Shown: positions 27,206-37,098, counted from the first letter of the stretch. The stretch: DNA of 64,000 nt from Profundibacterium mesophilum KAUST100406-0324 (GCF_009835145.1 NZ_APKE01000022.1:108804-172803), one strand, 5' to 3'. A program made the numbers and translations. Notes: generated from the sequence alone by a model not told the origin.

Positions 27206-28380
27206 GCCGCATCGCGCAAGGCCTCCGGCCCCAGGGAGGCGTAATAGGCCGCCAGCGCTTCGATCTCCTCATCCTCGAGGAATTCGGCAGCCGCGCGCAT
27301 CAGGTTCGCGCGCGGGCCGCCCCCGCGCAGCTCCGCGCGCCAGGCTTCGAGCTGTGCCGCGATATAGGCGCGTCCCTGGCCGGCGATCTCCGGCCCGCCC
27401 GGGCTGCGCCGATCCGCCTTCGGTCCATGACAGGCGGCACAGGCGGGCACGTCCCGGCTGCCGCTCTCGGCGAATGCGAGGGCCCTTCCCGCCTCGATCA
27501 GGGGATCGAGCGTCTCGACGGGCCTGGTGTTCGGCAGGGTGTTGACGAAACGGGGCATGTCGGCGCCGGGGGCCTCCGAGCTGCCCGGGGCGCGGGGGGG
27601 CGGCGGGCGCCGCGCCGGCGTCTCCCCCGCTGGCGGGAGCGCGGCGAAATAGGCGGTCACGTCCTCGAGATGGCGCGAGGGGATCTCGCTCACGGCCTGT
27701 GCCATGTAGCCGCTCTGCCTGGTGCCATCGATATAGGACTGCATCGCGGCGCGCACGTATTGCGAGCCGAGAATGTCGAGGCGCGGGATCTCGTCGCTGA
27801 CGCTGCGCCCGTCGGTGCCGTGGCAGCCCGCGCAATAGGCGATGCTGTCCGCCGCGGCGATATCCGGCATGTCGATCCGCGGCATCGCCGTCAGCGCGAG
27901 ATAATCATCGGCGCTCATGGACGGGACCGCCTTGAGGAAGGCCACCATCGCCCAGACCTCGTCTTTGCGCTCGGACGGCCAATAGGGCATGCCGCTCATC
28001 TTCACCCCCTCCATGACGATCCAGTGGAACTCGTTCGCGCTCCACTCCTCGACCGCCTCGGTGATATGCGGGGGCGCCGGCACCATCGACAGCGAGGTCG
28101 CGCTGCGCGCCTCGCCCGGGCGCGCGTGACAGACCTTGCAGGCCGCGTCGTAATGGCGCGCGCCGAGCAAGACCATATCGGCGGTGAGCGGCGGGACGGG
28201 CTCGCTCTCGTGGGCATAGAGATCGACCGAGTTGCGGAAGGTCGTGTTGAGGACCCAGCTGAGCCCCGGCACGTGGCCGAGCCGCGCCGAGACGTTGTAC
28301 AGGCCCAGACCGACGACGGCGGCGGCGCCGATCAGGCCGACAAGGGCGAGGACGAGGAGGGTCTTGGCGACGATGCGCAT
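27199..28380 (-). CDS. Membrane-anchored tri-heme cytochrome c of the oxidase operon
   Basis: This 393-residue protein has an N-terminal membrane anchor (residues 5-28) and three CxxCH haem sites: CKVCH at 81, CAGCH at 183 and CAACH at 314. A Pro-rich linker separates the last two domains. It is the final gene of the operon and overlaps the CtaG-like gene by one base. It most likely donates electrons to the oxidase encoded upstream, in the periplasm. The domain arrangement, one mono-haem domain plus a c4-like pair, is read from spacing only. Confidence 0.85.
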   Translation of the reverse strand: MRIVAKTLLVLALVGLIGAAAVVGLGLYNVSARLGHVPGLSWVLNTTFRNSVDLYAHESEPVPPLTADMVLLGARHYDAACKVCHARPGEARSATSLSMVPAPPHITEAVEEWSANEFHWIVMEGVKMSGMPYWPSERKDEVWAMVAFLKAVPSMSADDYLALTAMPRIDMPDIAAADSIAYCAGCHGTDGRSVSDEIPRLDILGSQYVRAAMQSYIDGTRQSGYMAQAVSEIPSRHLEDVTAYFAALPPAGETPARRPPPPRAPGSSEAPGADMPRFVNTLPNTRPVETLDPLIEAGRALAFAESGSRDVPACAACHGPKADRRSPGGPEIAGQGRAYIAAQLEAWRAELRGGGPRANLMRAAAEFLEDEEIEALAAYYASLGPEALRDAAQ

Positions 28381-28964
28381 CAGCTGGGCTCCGCTGCGTT
28401 GCGTTCGGTGAGTGCGAGGCCGGTGAGCCACAGCCCCCCGATCAGATAGACCGGCGTGCCGATGCCCAGCATGATCAATCCACCGAGCTGCTGATCGGCC
28501 AGCGTGCCGTGAAGGCCGCCATAGATGTCGGCGCGCGACAGGACCATCAGCGCGCCCAGCAGGGTCATGTGCATCGAGGTGAGCAGCAGGGCCCCGGCAC
28601 CGATGAGAGGATGCGCGGCATGAAGCGCCCCGGCCCAGACCAGCAGGCCGGCGATGAGAAAGCTTGCCTGCTCGGCCGCGAACCAGGCGGGATGGGAGGC
28701 CGCGAGCCTGTGCAGCGCCGGCAGGTGCCAGCCCCAGACCGCGATGAACTCGATCACCGCCCCGGCAAGCGCCGGCGGCACGGCGCGGCGCCATCCGGCC
28801 GGGAGGGCCGCGGCGATGGCCAGGGCGATGCCGGTGACGATGAGGCTGTGACGCAGCATGTGCGCGGCGAAGCCGTGGCCCACAAGCCAATCCGCACCGC
28901 CGCCCCACACGAAGGCGAGCCCCGCGAGGGCGGCACCGGCGAGAAGGGCGCGCGAGACGGTCAT
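28380..28964 (-). CDS. CtaG-like cytochrome c oxidase assembly membrane protein
   Basis: This 194-residue membrane protein has five to six hydrophobic segments and many histidines at membrane edges (GHGFAAHMLRHSLIV, GWHLPALHRLAASHP, LTSMHMTLLGALMVL). This matches the caa3-type CtaG family, which is distinct from the Cox11-type CtaG. It is thought to help copper delivery to the oxidase. The start at 28964 overlaps the preceding gene by 4 bases. Confidence 0.82.
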   Translation of the reverse strand: MTVSRALLAGAALAGLAFVWGGGADWLVGHGFAAHMLRHSLIVTGIALAIAAALPAGWRRAVPPALAGAVIEFIAVWGWHLPALHRLAASHPAWFAAEQASFLIAGLLVWAGALHAAHPLIGAGALLLTSMHMTLLGALMVLSRADIYGGLHGTLADQQLGGLIMLGIGTPVYLIGGLWLTGLALTERNAAEPS

Positions 28965-29365
28965 GTGCAGCTTCCGATCACGAGGACCGGAATCGCGGTG
29001 TAGAGCGTGCCGATGAACGAGACCCCGCAGAGCAGCGTCGCGGCATGGCCGAGGAACTCGTGCCGGTTTTCCGCGTCGCCGAAGGCGTGGGTGGCCCGGC
29101 CGGTCTGGGTATAGTTCCATTGCCGCCATGCCGAGAGCCCGAAGAGGAGGATCACCACGAGCGCCACGATCGTCCCCGCCCCGATGATCAGCCGCAGAAG
29201 GGTGATATCGTCCTGCGGCGCGGCGAGCTTGGCGCACCACACCGCCGTGAGCGAATAGCTCGCGGCGAAATGCACGGCCCAGGTGACGGGACCGAGCGTC
29301 AGCTTCCACAGGCTGGCGCGTTCCTCGGCGAATTCCTGGCGCTCCACATTCTCGCGTCTGGTCAT
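28961..29365 (-). CDS. Small membrane protein of the oxidase operon
   Basis: This 134-residue protein has a charged N-terminus (MTRRENVERQEFAEERASLW) and three membrane segments, around WAVHFAASYSLTAVWC, IVALVVILLFGLSAW and LLCGVSFIGTLYTAIPVLV. No named domain is recognised. It overlaps neighbours on both sides by 1-4 bases and so is translated with the oxidase. It may be a small oxidase subunit or assembly factor. Confidence 0.75.
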   Translation of the reverse strand: MTRRENVERQEFAEERASLWKLTLGPVTWAVHFAASYSLTAVWCAKLAAPQDDITLLRLIIGAGTIVALVVILLFGLSAWRQWNYTQTGRATHAFGDAENRHEFLGHAATLLCGVSFIGTLYTAIPVLVIGSCT

Positions 29366-31947
29366 CACAGCACCCTCGGAAGGGCGGCCACCACGGCAGC
29401 GGTGACGAGGACGGTCAGGATCACGAAATGCCAGAAAAGCGTGACGTTCCACAAAGGCGCGTCATAGCGCGGCGTCACCTTGCCGAAAATCACCGCGGCC
29501 AGGCAGTAGAGCTGCATGATCACCCCGGCCCCGACATGCGCCGAGGTCCACACGACGAGCCCCCACATCACCGCCGGGTAGACATGCGATGTCGGCTCGA
29601 GCCCCGGCAGCCAGACCGACAGGATCATCGCGCCGATCCCCGCCAGCGCCAGCAGCGGCGCCGCCACGAGGCAGGCCGTGGCCAGGTCCCCGCGCCCGTT
29701 CATGTTGAGCTGCCGCGATCCGAGCATCGCGCCCCAGCTCGCGGTAAGCAGCGCGGCGGCCGCCGCCATCACGATCCAGTTGGCATGGATGCTTCCCTCG
29801 GGCGGGAAATCCGGCGAGGCGGTCCAGTAGAAGAAGACCCCGAAGATGAGACTGGCGAAAGCGGTCGCATCACCGAGCATGGTGATGAATACCCCCCACC
29901 AGCCGGCCGCGCCGGGCCCCGAGATGTAGATCGGCAGCTTCAGACCGAGCCCCGCATCCTTCTTGGTTTTCTCGGGAATTATCGCCGTCGAGGTCCACAG
30001 CCAGTAGCAGATGCACAGGATCGCAAGCACGCCCGAGATGATCGCCGGGACATAGATGTGGAAGGTCGGCAGGATGAAGGCGCCCCCGGTGAAGGCGGCG
30101 GCCCAGAGCGTCACCCAGGCGGGTCCGGTCACGCGCATCACTTGCAGCGGCTTGGCGTCGATCACGGAGGTGACGAGGGTCTCGCGCAGGCCTTCCTCTG
30201 CATCGGGGAGGTAATAGCGCCCCTCGTCCATCCGCTCGACGATCCCCTTCTGCTGCCACAGGGGGTAGCGCGTCGTGACATAGGGGATCGACCGCGAGCC
30301 CCAGCCGTGATCGGTGGTCTCGGCGCTCCATTCGAGCGTGCCGCCGTTCCACGGGTTGCGCGGCGCCTTCGGCTGGCGCCCCTTGGGCCGCAGGAGATCG
30401 TAGGCGAAGACCGCGAAGCCGGCCGCTGCGATGAACGCGCCGATCGTCGAGATCATGTTCAGCCAGTCCCAGCCGACATCGCCGGGATAGGTGAAGACGC
30501 GGCGCGGCATCCCCTTCAGCCCTGTCAGGTGCATCGGCAGGAACGTGATGTTGAACCCGGTGAAGAGCAGCCAGAAGGCCCAGCGCCCGAGCCGCACCGA
30601 CATCGTCTTCTTGGTCATGAAGGGATAGAAATAGTAGATCCCGGCGATGAGCGGAAAGACCATCCCGCCGAACAGCGTGTAATGCAGGTGGGCCACGATG
30701 AAGTAGCTGTCATGCACCTGCCAGTCGAAGGGCGCGATGGCGATCATGACGCCTGTCAGCCCGCCCGCCGTGAAGATGGCGAGCGCGCCGGCGATCCACA
30801 GCATCGGCAGGCTCATCTTCACCCGGCCGACCATGAGCGTCGCCACGAAGGCGAAAAGCTGGATGCCGGTCGGGATTACCACCGCTTCGGAGGCGGCCGA
30901 GAAGAACCCCAGACTGAGCGCGGGCAAGCCGGTCGTGAACATGTGGTGGACCCAGAGCCCGAAACTCAGGAAGCCCGTCCCCACCGCCGAAAGCACGATC
31001 CACGAATAGCCCACGATGGGACGCTGCGCGGCGGTCGGCACGACCATGGCCGCGATGGCGATCGAGGGCAGGAAAATGATGTAGACCTCCGGATGCCCGA
31101 AGATCCAGAAGAGGTGCTGCCACAGCATCGGATCGCCGCCGCGGGTGGGATCGAAGAACGGCCAGTCGAAGCTGCGCTCCATCTCGAAGAGGAAATCGCC
31201 GGCGATCAGGGGCGGGAAGGCGAAGAGGATCATCCCGCCCACGACCAGCACGTACCACGCATAGAGCGGCATGACATTGACGCGCATCCCGGGGGGCCGG
31301 CATTTCAGCGTTCCGACGATGAGTTCGACCGCCGCCGCGATGCTCGCCACCTCGATGAAGGACAGGCCGAGCAGCCAGACATCCGAGCCGATCCCCTCCG
31401 ATTGCGTGGCCAGGGGCGGGTACATGAACCAGCCCGAATCGGGCGCCGCGCCGAACAGGATCGACCCCATCACGAAGATCCCGCCGATCAGGAAGGCCCA
31501 GTACCCATAGGCCGACAGGCGCGGGAAAGGCATGTCCCGCGCGCCGAGGAAACCCGGCAGCAAAAGGATCGAGATCGCCTCGAACATCGGCACGGCGAAG
31601 AGGAACATCATCGCCGAGCCATGCATCGTGAAGAGCTGGTTGTAGAGATCGGCGGAGACGAAGTCGTTCTCGGGCACGGCCAGCTGCACCCGCATGATCA
31701 GCGACATGATCCCGGCGAGGATCATGAAGCCGAAGGCGGTCAGCGAATACCACTTGCCCACTTCGGAGTTGTTCACCGCACTGATGTAGCGCCAGCCCTT
31801 GGGCATGGCCCAGGCCTTCTTGAGCCGCTCGCCCTGCGCCTTGCGCAGCTCCGGGTCGATCGGCTCGGCCAGCATCTCCTCGGTGGGGGGATAGGGTCCC
31901 TCGGGGTCGGTATGGCGGTCGATCCGGTGCGTGCGGGTCTTGCTCAT
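29365..31947 (-). CDS. ctaD: Cytochrome c oxidase subunit I-III fusion (CtaD-CtaE)
   Basis: This 860-residue fusion catalyses oxygen reduction at the inner membrane. The N-terminal 560 residues are subunit I, with haem a ligand His in FTMHGSAMM and the CuB/Tyr cross-link motif GHPEVY. CuB His-His lies in WVHHMFTTG, and the haem a3/a ligands in HDSYFIVAHLHY. The GHPEVY form suggests an A1-type haem-copper oxidase. Residues about 600-860 form subunit III (GDATAFASLIFGVFFYW, LFWHFVILTVLV). The gene overlaps ctaC and the small membrane gene by 4 and 1 bases. Confidence 0.95.
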   Translation of the reverse strand: MSKTRTHRIDRHTDPEGPYPPTEEMLAEPIDPELRKAQGERLKKAWAMPKGWRYISAVNNSEVGKWYSLTAFGFMILAGIMSLIMRVQLAVPENDFVSADLYNQLFTMHGSAMMFLFAVPMFEAISILLLPGFLGARDMPFPRLSAYGYWAFLIGGIFVMGSILFGAAPDSGWFMYPPLATQSEGIGSDVWLLGLSFIEVASIAAAVELIVGTLKCRPPGMRVNVMPLYAWYVLVVGGMILFAFPPLIAGDFLFEMERSFDWPFFDPTRGGDPMLWQHLFWIFGHPEVYIIFLPSIAIAAMVVPTAAQRPIVGYSWIVLSAVGTGFLSFGLWVHHMFTTGLPALSLGFFSAASEAVVIPTGIQLFAFVATLMVGRVKMSLPMLWIAGALAIFTAGGLTGVMIAIAPFDWQVHDSYFIVAHLHYTLFGGMVFPLIAGIYYFYPFMTKKTMSVRLGRWAFWLLFTGFNITFLPMHLTGLKGMPRRVFTYPGDVGWDWLNMISTIGAFIAAAGFAVFAYDLLRPKGRQPKAPRNPWNGGTLEWSAETTDHGWGSRSIPYVTTRYPLWQQKGIVERMDEGRYYLPDAEEGLRETLVTSVIDAKPLQVMRVTGPAWVTLWAAAFTGGAFILPTFHIYVPAIISGVLAILCICYWLWTSTAIIPEKTKKDAGLGLKLPIYISGPGAAGWWGVFITMLGDATAFASLIFGVFFYWTASPDFPPEGSIHANWIVMAAAAALLTASWGAMLGSRQLNMNGRGDLATACLVAAPLLALAGIGAMILSVWLPGLEPTSHVYPAVMWGLVVWTSAHVGAGVIMQLYCLAAVIFGKVTPRYDAPLWNVTLFWHFVILTVLVTAAVVAALPRVL

Positions 31948-32954
31948 TTCAGCTCCATCAGCCAGCCGGCGAGCGTGTCGAGCTCCTCGTCGCTCAGATG
32001 GTCATAGGCCGGCATCTTCACGCCGGGCTTGTATGTCTCGGGATTGCGCACCCATTTGGCGAGGGCCTCGCGGTTCATCGGCAGGGCCGCCGCGGCAAGG
32101 CTTTCGCGGGTGGCAAGATGGGTCAGGTCGGGACCGACGGCGCCGTTGGCCTGCGTCCCGCGCAGCGCGTGACAGGCGCCGCAGCCCTCGCCGAAGAAAA
32201 TCTCCGCGCCGGGGGCTTGCGGATCGGCCTGGATGGGCGCGGCCTCCGCCTCGAGCCAGGCATCGAAGGCATCCGGCTCCATCACCACCGCCTTGAAGGC
32301 CATGAGCGCATGGGACTCGCCGCAGAACTCGGCGCATTGCCCCCTGTAGATGCCCGGCGTCACCGGCTCCAGCGTCAGCACCGTGGTGCGGCCGGGAAAC
32401 ATGTCCATCTTGCCGCCGAGCTTGGGGATCCAGAAGGAATGGATCACCCGCTCCGAGGTCAGCTCGAAGGTGGTCCGGCTTCCGGTGGGCAGGCGGATCT
32501 CATTGGCCGAAACGACCGGCGCGCCGGCGAGCGGCTGGTACTCGGTGCGCCACCACCATTTCTCGCCGGTGACCTTGACCACGAGTCCGTCACCTTCGGC
32601 GCGCTGATCCGGCATGATCGAAAGCCCGTAGACGAGCAGCGCGGTGACCACCACCAGCGGCAGCCCGATCCCCCCGCCGATGATCACCCCGTTGGCAAGG
32701 CGGCGCGAGATGGACGTGGTATGAACGCGGGTGACATAGAAGAAGAGACCGTTCACCGCGACCCACAGGATCGCCGCCCCGACCAGCATCACGATGAAAA
32801 GGGTCTCGAGCTGGATCGCGTCGGCGCCGGTGGCACCGAACGCCGATTGCGGTCCCTCGCATGCCGAAAGGCCGAAAGCGGCAAACACCGCTCCGGCCAC
32901 GACTGCAGTGGGCTTTCTTGCGAAAATCTCTATCCCCTCCCGCCGGTGCGGCAT
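31944..32954 (-). CDS. ctaC: Cytochrome c oxidase subunit II with C-terminal cytochrome c domain
   Basis: This 336-residue protein is first in the operon. A lipoprotein-like signal places a Cys at 32 (FGLSAC). Two membrane helices follow, near 50-72 and 90-113, then the CuA domain with ligands His172, Cys207, Glu209, Cys211, His215 and Met218 (in QCAEFCGESHALM). A fused mono-haem cytochrome c carries CGACH at 258-262, the caa3-type arrangement. ATG 32954 gives MPHRREGIEI; the frame extends further upstream without a signal. The stop overlaps the ctaD start. Confidence 0.93.
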   Translation of the reverse strand: MPHRREGIEIFARKPTAVVAGAVFAAFGLSACEGPQSAFGATGADAIQLETLFIVMLVGAAILWVAVNGLFFYVTRVHTTSISRRLANGVIIGGGIGLPLVVVTALLVYGLSIMPDQRAEGDGLVVKVTGEKWWWRTEYQPLAGAPVVSANEIRLPTGSRTTFELTSERVIHSFWIPKLGGKMDMFPGRTTVLTLEPVTPGIYRGQCAEFCGESHALMAFKAVVMEPDAFDAWLEAEAAPIQADPQAPGAEIFFGEGCGACHALRGTQANGAVGPDLTHLATRESLAAAALPMNREALAKWVRNPETYKPGVKMPAYDHLSDEELDTLAGWLMELK

Positions 32955-33176
32955 CCTCTCGTTCGCGAATTGGGGATGCCTTCGCGTGGGAACAACCGGA
33001 GGGGCCGACCGGTTCCCGCCGGCCCGAAGCATTTCGGCGGCGTCGCGGCCAAGGGGCACCGCCTTCAGCACTCAGGCGCGCATCGATGCCCCGCCGACAT
33101 CCGCCGCCCCCAAGTTCCATGCAACCCTCGCGCCTTTCGTGACGTTGCCAACCGCACGGTAAGGAAAGGCCATCTC

Positions 33177-33800
33177 ATGTTCGATTGGATCACACAGCTC
33201 GTTGAACAGAGCGGCTATCTCGGCGTCATGCTCCTGATGTTCGCCGAGAACGTCTTTCCGCCCATCCCCTCCGAGCTGATCATGCCCCTTGCCGGTTTCT
33301 CGGCGGCGCGCGGAGACATGAACATCATCCTGGCCATCATCGCCGGGTCGATCGGCTCGCTCGCCGGCGCAATCATGTGGTTCTATGTCGGGGTCTGGGT
33401 CGGCAAGGACCGGCTCAAGAGCTGGGCGGGCAAGCATGGCCGGCTTCTGACCATGACCCCCGGCGATGTCGAGAAGGCCGATGCCTGGTTCGACCGCCAC
33501 GGCAACAAGGCCGTCTTCGCCGGACGGCTGGTACCGGCGGTGCGCACCCTGATCTCGGTGCCCGCCGGCCTCTCGGGGATGTCCCTCACCCGCCTCGTGA
33601 TCTATTCCGCCGCCGGAACGCTGATCTGGACCAGCATCCTCGCCGGGGCGGGATACCTGCTGCAGGGGCAATACGAGCAGGTTCAGGGCTGGCTGAACCC
33701 GGTTTCGAACGCGGTGATCGGCATCATTGTCCTGTGGTATCTCTACCGCGTCGTGACCTTCCGCAAACGCGTCGACCGCGAGACACGCAAGGGTCTCTGA
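33177..33800 (+). CDS. DedA-family membrane protein
   Basis: This 207-residue protein has the DedA/VTT signatures FAENVFPPIPSELIMPLAGF near residue 25 and FAGRLVPAVRTLISVPAG near 117, plus a C-terminal membrane helix. DedA proteins act as undecaprenyl-phosphate or phospholipid scramblases/transporters in the inner membrane. The ATG at 33177 has AAGGAAAGG upstream. It is divergent from the oxidase operon across 222 bases and is followed by the shared 3'-flank repeat. Confidence 0.9.
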   Translation: MFDWITQLVEQSGYLGVMLLMFAENVFPPIPSELIMPLAGFSAARGDMNIILAIIAGSIGSLAGAIMWFYVGVWVGKDRLKSWAGKHGRLLTMTPGDVEKADAWFDRHGNKAVFAGRLVPAVRTLISVPAGLSGMSLTRLVIYSAAGTLIWTSILAGAGYLLQGQYEQVQGWLNPVSNAVIGIIVLWYLYRVVTFRKRVDRETRKGL

Positions 33801-33806
33801 GCGCCC

Positions 33807-33836
33807 TGCCCTTCATCTTCGCTCAAATACCTGCCG
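33807..33836 (+). repeat. Copy 2 of the CTTCATCTTCGC-CAAATAC 3'-flank repeat
   Basis: CTTCATCTTCGCTCAAATAC begins at 33811, 10 bases after the dedA stop. It matches the copy after the AAA ATPase except for two bases in the centre. The CCTCCGCCGGAGG palindrome of the first copy is replaced here by CCTGCCGCCCCCC. Confidence 0.5.
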
Positions 33837-33896
33837 CCCCCCGAAATGTTCCGGCGGGCGCCCTGGACCGCGAGGCCGGTGCCGTCAGACCGCCGA

Positions 33897-36692
33897 TCAA
33901 TGCGCCGCGGCCCAGTTCTCGCCCGTTCCCGCCTCGACCGTGAGCGGGACCGACAAGCGGACCACCGGATCGGCGGCCCCCTCCATCACCGTGCGGGCCG
34001 CTGCGATCAACGGCGCCTCCGCGCCCTTCGACACTTCGAACAGCAATTCGTCATGCACCTGCAGAAGCATCCGTGCCGGCATCCCCTCGATCGCGGCTGG
34101 CATGCGGATCATGGCGCGGCGGATGACATCGGCCGCCGTTCCCTGGATCGGGGCGTTGATGGCCGCACGCCTGGCGAAACCGGCCTGCGGCCCCTTCGCC
34201 CCGATCTCGGGCGTGTTGATCCGGCGGCCGAAGAGGGTCTCGACATGGCCGTTTTCCTTGGCGAAGCGCACGGTCTCGTCCATGTAGTCGCGGATCCCCG
34301 GGAACCGCTCGAAATACCGGTCGATGAACCCCTGCGCCTCGGCACGCGGAATGCGCAGGTTGCGCGCCAGGCCGAAGCCCGAGATGCCATAGATCACCCC
34401 GAAATTGATCGCCTTCGCCTGTCGCCGGATCTCGGGGGTCATCTCCTCGAGGGGCACGTCGAACATTTCCGAAGCCGTCAGCGAATGAATGTCGATCCCT
34501 TCGGCGAAGGCGGTCTTGAGCTCGGGAATATCGGCGACATGGGCGAGGATGCGCAGCTCGATCTGGCTGTAGTCGAGCGCGACGAGGCAATGTCCCTCCT
34601 CGGCCACGAACGCCTCGCGGATACGGCGCCCCTCCTCCGAGCGGATCGGGATGTTCTGCAGGTTGGGATCGGTGGAGGCAAGGCGCCCCGTCACCGCCCC
34701 GGCGATCGAGTAGCTGGTATGCACCCGGCCTGTCTCAGGATGGATATGCTCCTGCAATGCGTCGGTATAGGTCGATTTCAGCTTCGAGAGCTGCCGCCAG
34801 TCGAGCACCTTGCCGGGAAGCTCGTGCTCGGTCGCGAGATCCTCAAGGATGTCGGCGCCGGTGCCATAGGCGCCGGTCTTGCCCTTCTTGCCCCCCGGCA
34901 ACCCCAGCCTGTCGAAGAGGATCTCGCCGAGCTGCTTGGGGCTGGAGACCTTGAAATCCTCGCCGGCGAGGGTCCTGATCTCCTCCTCGAGCCCGGCCAT
35001 CTTCTGCGCGAAGGCCCCCGACATGCGGCTGAGCGTCCCGCGATCCACCTTCACCCCCGCAAGCTCCATCTCGCGCAGGACCGGCACCAGGGGCCGCTCC
35101 AGCGTCTCGTAGACACGGGTGACGCGGTGGCGGTGCAATTGCGGCTTGAAGGCATGCCACAGGCGCAGGGTGATGTCGGCATCCTCGGCCGCATACCGGA
35201 CCGCATCCTCGATCGGAACCCGGTCGAAGGTGATCGCCGACTTGCCGCTGCCCAGAAGGGGTTTGATCGGAATGGGCACATGGCCGAGATACCGCTCGCT
35301 CAGCACATCCATCCCGTGCCCGTGCAGCCCGCCATGCATCGCGTAGGACATGAGCATCGTGTCGTCGATCGGCGCCACGTCGATGCCATGTCTCGCGAGG
35401 ATCTTGGCATCGTATTTCATGTTCTGGCCGATCTTGAGGATCGCCGGATCCTCCAGCATGGGCCGCAGCAGCGCCAGCGCCTCGTCGAAATCGATCTGCC
35501 CCTCGGCGAGATCGTCACTGTTGAACAGATCGCCGCTCTGAACGCCGCGATGGCGCAGGGGGATGTAGCATGCCTCGCCGGGCAGGACCGCGAGCGAGAT
35601 GCCGACAAGATCGGCGCGCATCTCGCTCAGCGACGTCGTCTCGGTATCCACGGCGACATGGCCCACCGCGCGCGCCCTGCCGATCCAGCGCTCCAGCGCC
35701 GCCACGTCGCCGACCCGCTCGTAGGTCTCGGGGAAGGGCACCGTTTCGGCCGCCTGCCCCTGCGCCGCCGCGGGGGCGGGAGCGGCGGAAGCCTCGGGCG
35801 CGTCGGCCCCGAGCATGTCGGCCACCCGCCTGGTGATCGTGCGCAGCTCCATCCGCGACAGGAAGCCCAGGAGCTCGTCGGCGACCGGGGCCCTCACGTC
35901 CAGCGTGTCGAGATCGTACCCGAGATCCATTTCGCAATCGAGCTGGACAAGCCGCTTTGACAGGCGGATCTGCTCGGCATGCTCGATCAGGGTCTGCCGG
36001 CGCTTGGGCTGCTTGATCTCGCCCGCACGCTCCAGGAGCGCGTCGAGCGAGCCATACTCGTTGATCAGAAGCGCCGCCGTCTTGATCCCGATCCCGGGCG
36101 CGCCCGGCACGTTATCCACCGAATCCCCGGCAAGCGCCTGCACGTCGACCACCCGCTCGGGTCCCACGCCGAACTTAGCCTCGACCCCTTCGCGGTCGAT
36201 CGTGGTGTTCTTCATCGCGTCGAACATCACCACGCCGTCGCCGACAAGCTGCATGAGATCCTTGTCCGAGCTGATGATCGTCACCCGGCCGCCGGCATCG
36301 CGCGCGCGGCAGGCCAGCGTGGCGATGATGTCATCGGCCTCGAATCCCTCCTGCTCGAGGCAGGCGATGTTGAAGGCGCGCGTCGCCTCGCGCGTCAGCG
36401 GAATCTGGGGGCGCAGATCCTCGGGCATGGCATCGCGATTGGCCTTGTAAAGATCGTACATGTCGTTGCGGAACGTGTGGCTGCCCTTGTCGAAGACCAC
36501 CGCCGCATGGGTCGGCGCGTCGGGGCCGCGATTGTCCTCGATCATCTTCCACAGCATGTTGACGAAGCCCGACACGGCCCCGATCGGCAATCCGTCGGAT
36601 TTGCGCGTCAGGGGCGGCAGCGCATGATAGGCCCGGAAGATGAAGGCCGATCCGTCGACCAGATGCAGGTGATGGCCCTTGCCGAATGTCAT
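33897..36692 (-). CDS. polA: DNA polymerase I
   Basis: This 931-residue protein is of normal length and domain order. A 5'-3' exonuclease occupies residues 1 to about 290 (FEADDIIATLA, SSDKDLMQLV). The 3'-5' proofreading domain is active, with DTETTSL near 345. The polymerase domain has motif A DYSQIELRILAH near 705, motif B RRQAKAINFGVIYG near 752 and motif C VHDELLFE near 878. It handles Okazaki-fragment maturation and repair gap filling. ATG 36692 (MTFGKGHHLHLVDGSAFIF) is chosen over a longer open frame. Confidence 0.96.
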   Translation of the reverse strand: MTFGKGHHLHLVDGSAFIFRAYHALPPLTRKSDGLPIGAVSGFVNMLWKMIEDNRGPDAPTHAAVVFDKGSHTFRNDMYDLYKANRDAMPEDLRPQIPLTREATRAFNIACLEQEGFEADDIIATLACRARDAGGRVTIISSDKDLMQLVGDGVVMFDAMKNTTIDREGVEAKFGVGPERVVDVQALAGDSVDNVPGAPGIGIKTAALLINEYGSLDALLERAGEIKQPKRRQTLIEHAEQIRLSKRLVQLDCEMDLGYDLDTLDVRAPVADELLGFLSRMELRTITRRVADMLGADAPEASAAPAPAAAQGQAAETVPFPETYERVGDVAALERWIGRARAVGHVAVDTETTSLSEMRADLVGISLAVLPGEACYIPLRHRGVQSGDLFNSDDLAEGQIDFDEALALLRPMLEDPAILKIGQNMKYDAKILARHGIDVAPIDDTMLMSYAMHGGLHGHGMDVLSERYLGHVPIPIKPLLGSGKSAITFDRVPIEDAVRYAAEDADITLRLWHAFKPQLHRHRVTRVYETLERPLVPVLREMELAGVKVDRGTLSRMSGAFAQKMAGLEEEIRTLAGEDFKVSSPKQLGEILFDRLGLPGGKKGKTGAYGTGADILEDLATEHELPGKVLDWRQLSKLKSTYTDALQEHIHPETGRVHTSYSIAGAVTGRLASTDPNLQNIPIRSEEGRRIREAFVAEEGHCLVALDYSQIELRILAHVADIPELKTAFAEGIDIHSLTASEMFDVPLEEMTPEIRRQAKAINFGVIYGISGFGLARNLRIPRAEAQGFIDRYFERFPGIRDYMDETVRFAKENGHVETLFGRRINTPEIGAKGPQAGFARRAAINAPIQGTAADVIRRAMIRMPAAIEGMPARMLLQVHDELLFEVSKGAEAPLIAAARTVMEGAADPVVRLSVPLTVEAGTGENWAAAH

Positions 36693-36828
36693 GGGATCGT
36701 CTCCGTTCTCAGTGGGATCGCGGACGCGCGGCATCCGCCGGGGCTATGCGCCGTGGCAATCGCACGGACAAGCCCCCGTCGCGTCCGGGGCATGGTTGGC
36801 AAGGGGGCACTGCCGCGGCCGCGCTGGA

Positions 36829-37098
36829 TCAGGCCTCGTCGGAATGCCCGACGCTCTTGTCGAAATGCGCGCCATGGGCCGGGTCTGGCGCTCCCTCCAG
36901 CACGAAGCGCTTGTCGCAATAACCGCATTCCACCCAGCCGCGCGCCTCTGGTATCTGAAGCCAGACGCGCGGATGGCCCAGGGCTCCCTCGCCCCCGTCG
37001 CAGGCGACGCGGGTCTGGCTGACGGTTTCGGTTTCTGGCGCGCCGGGCACGCCGGTGGGCGGCAGATCGCCTTCGAGGTCGACGGGCTTCTCGGACAT
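36829..37098 (-). CDS. CHCC-type zinc-finger domain protein
   Basis: This 89-residue protein has the zf-CHCC pattern, with Cys in RVACDGG, a His in LGHPRVWL and CGYC in [14 protein letters not shown]. This is the fold of the mitochondrial complex I NDUFS6 accessory subunit and its alphaproteobacterial homologues. The frame before the finger is acidic and Pro-rich. It lies upstream of polA on the same strand, 136 bases away. Confidence 0.85.
   Translation of the reverse strand: MSEKPVDLEGDLPPTGVPGAPETETVSQTRVACDGGEGALGHPRVWLQIPEARGWVECGYCDKRFVLEGAPDPAHGAHFDKSVGHSDEA

Noticed and set aside
29428..32007. 859-codon plus-strand frame opposite the cytochrome oxidase fusion
   Set aside because: It is a shadow of the ctaD-ctaE gene, which has all expected metal-ligand motifs. 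The antisense product is a featureless charged polymer.
33846..35960. 704-codon plus-strand frame opposite polA
   Set aside because: It is antisense to a complete DNA polymerase I with intact catalytic motifs, and no family resemblance was seen.
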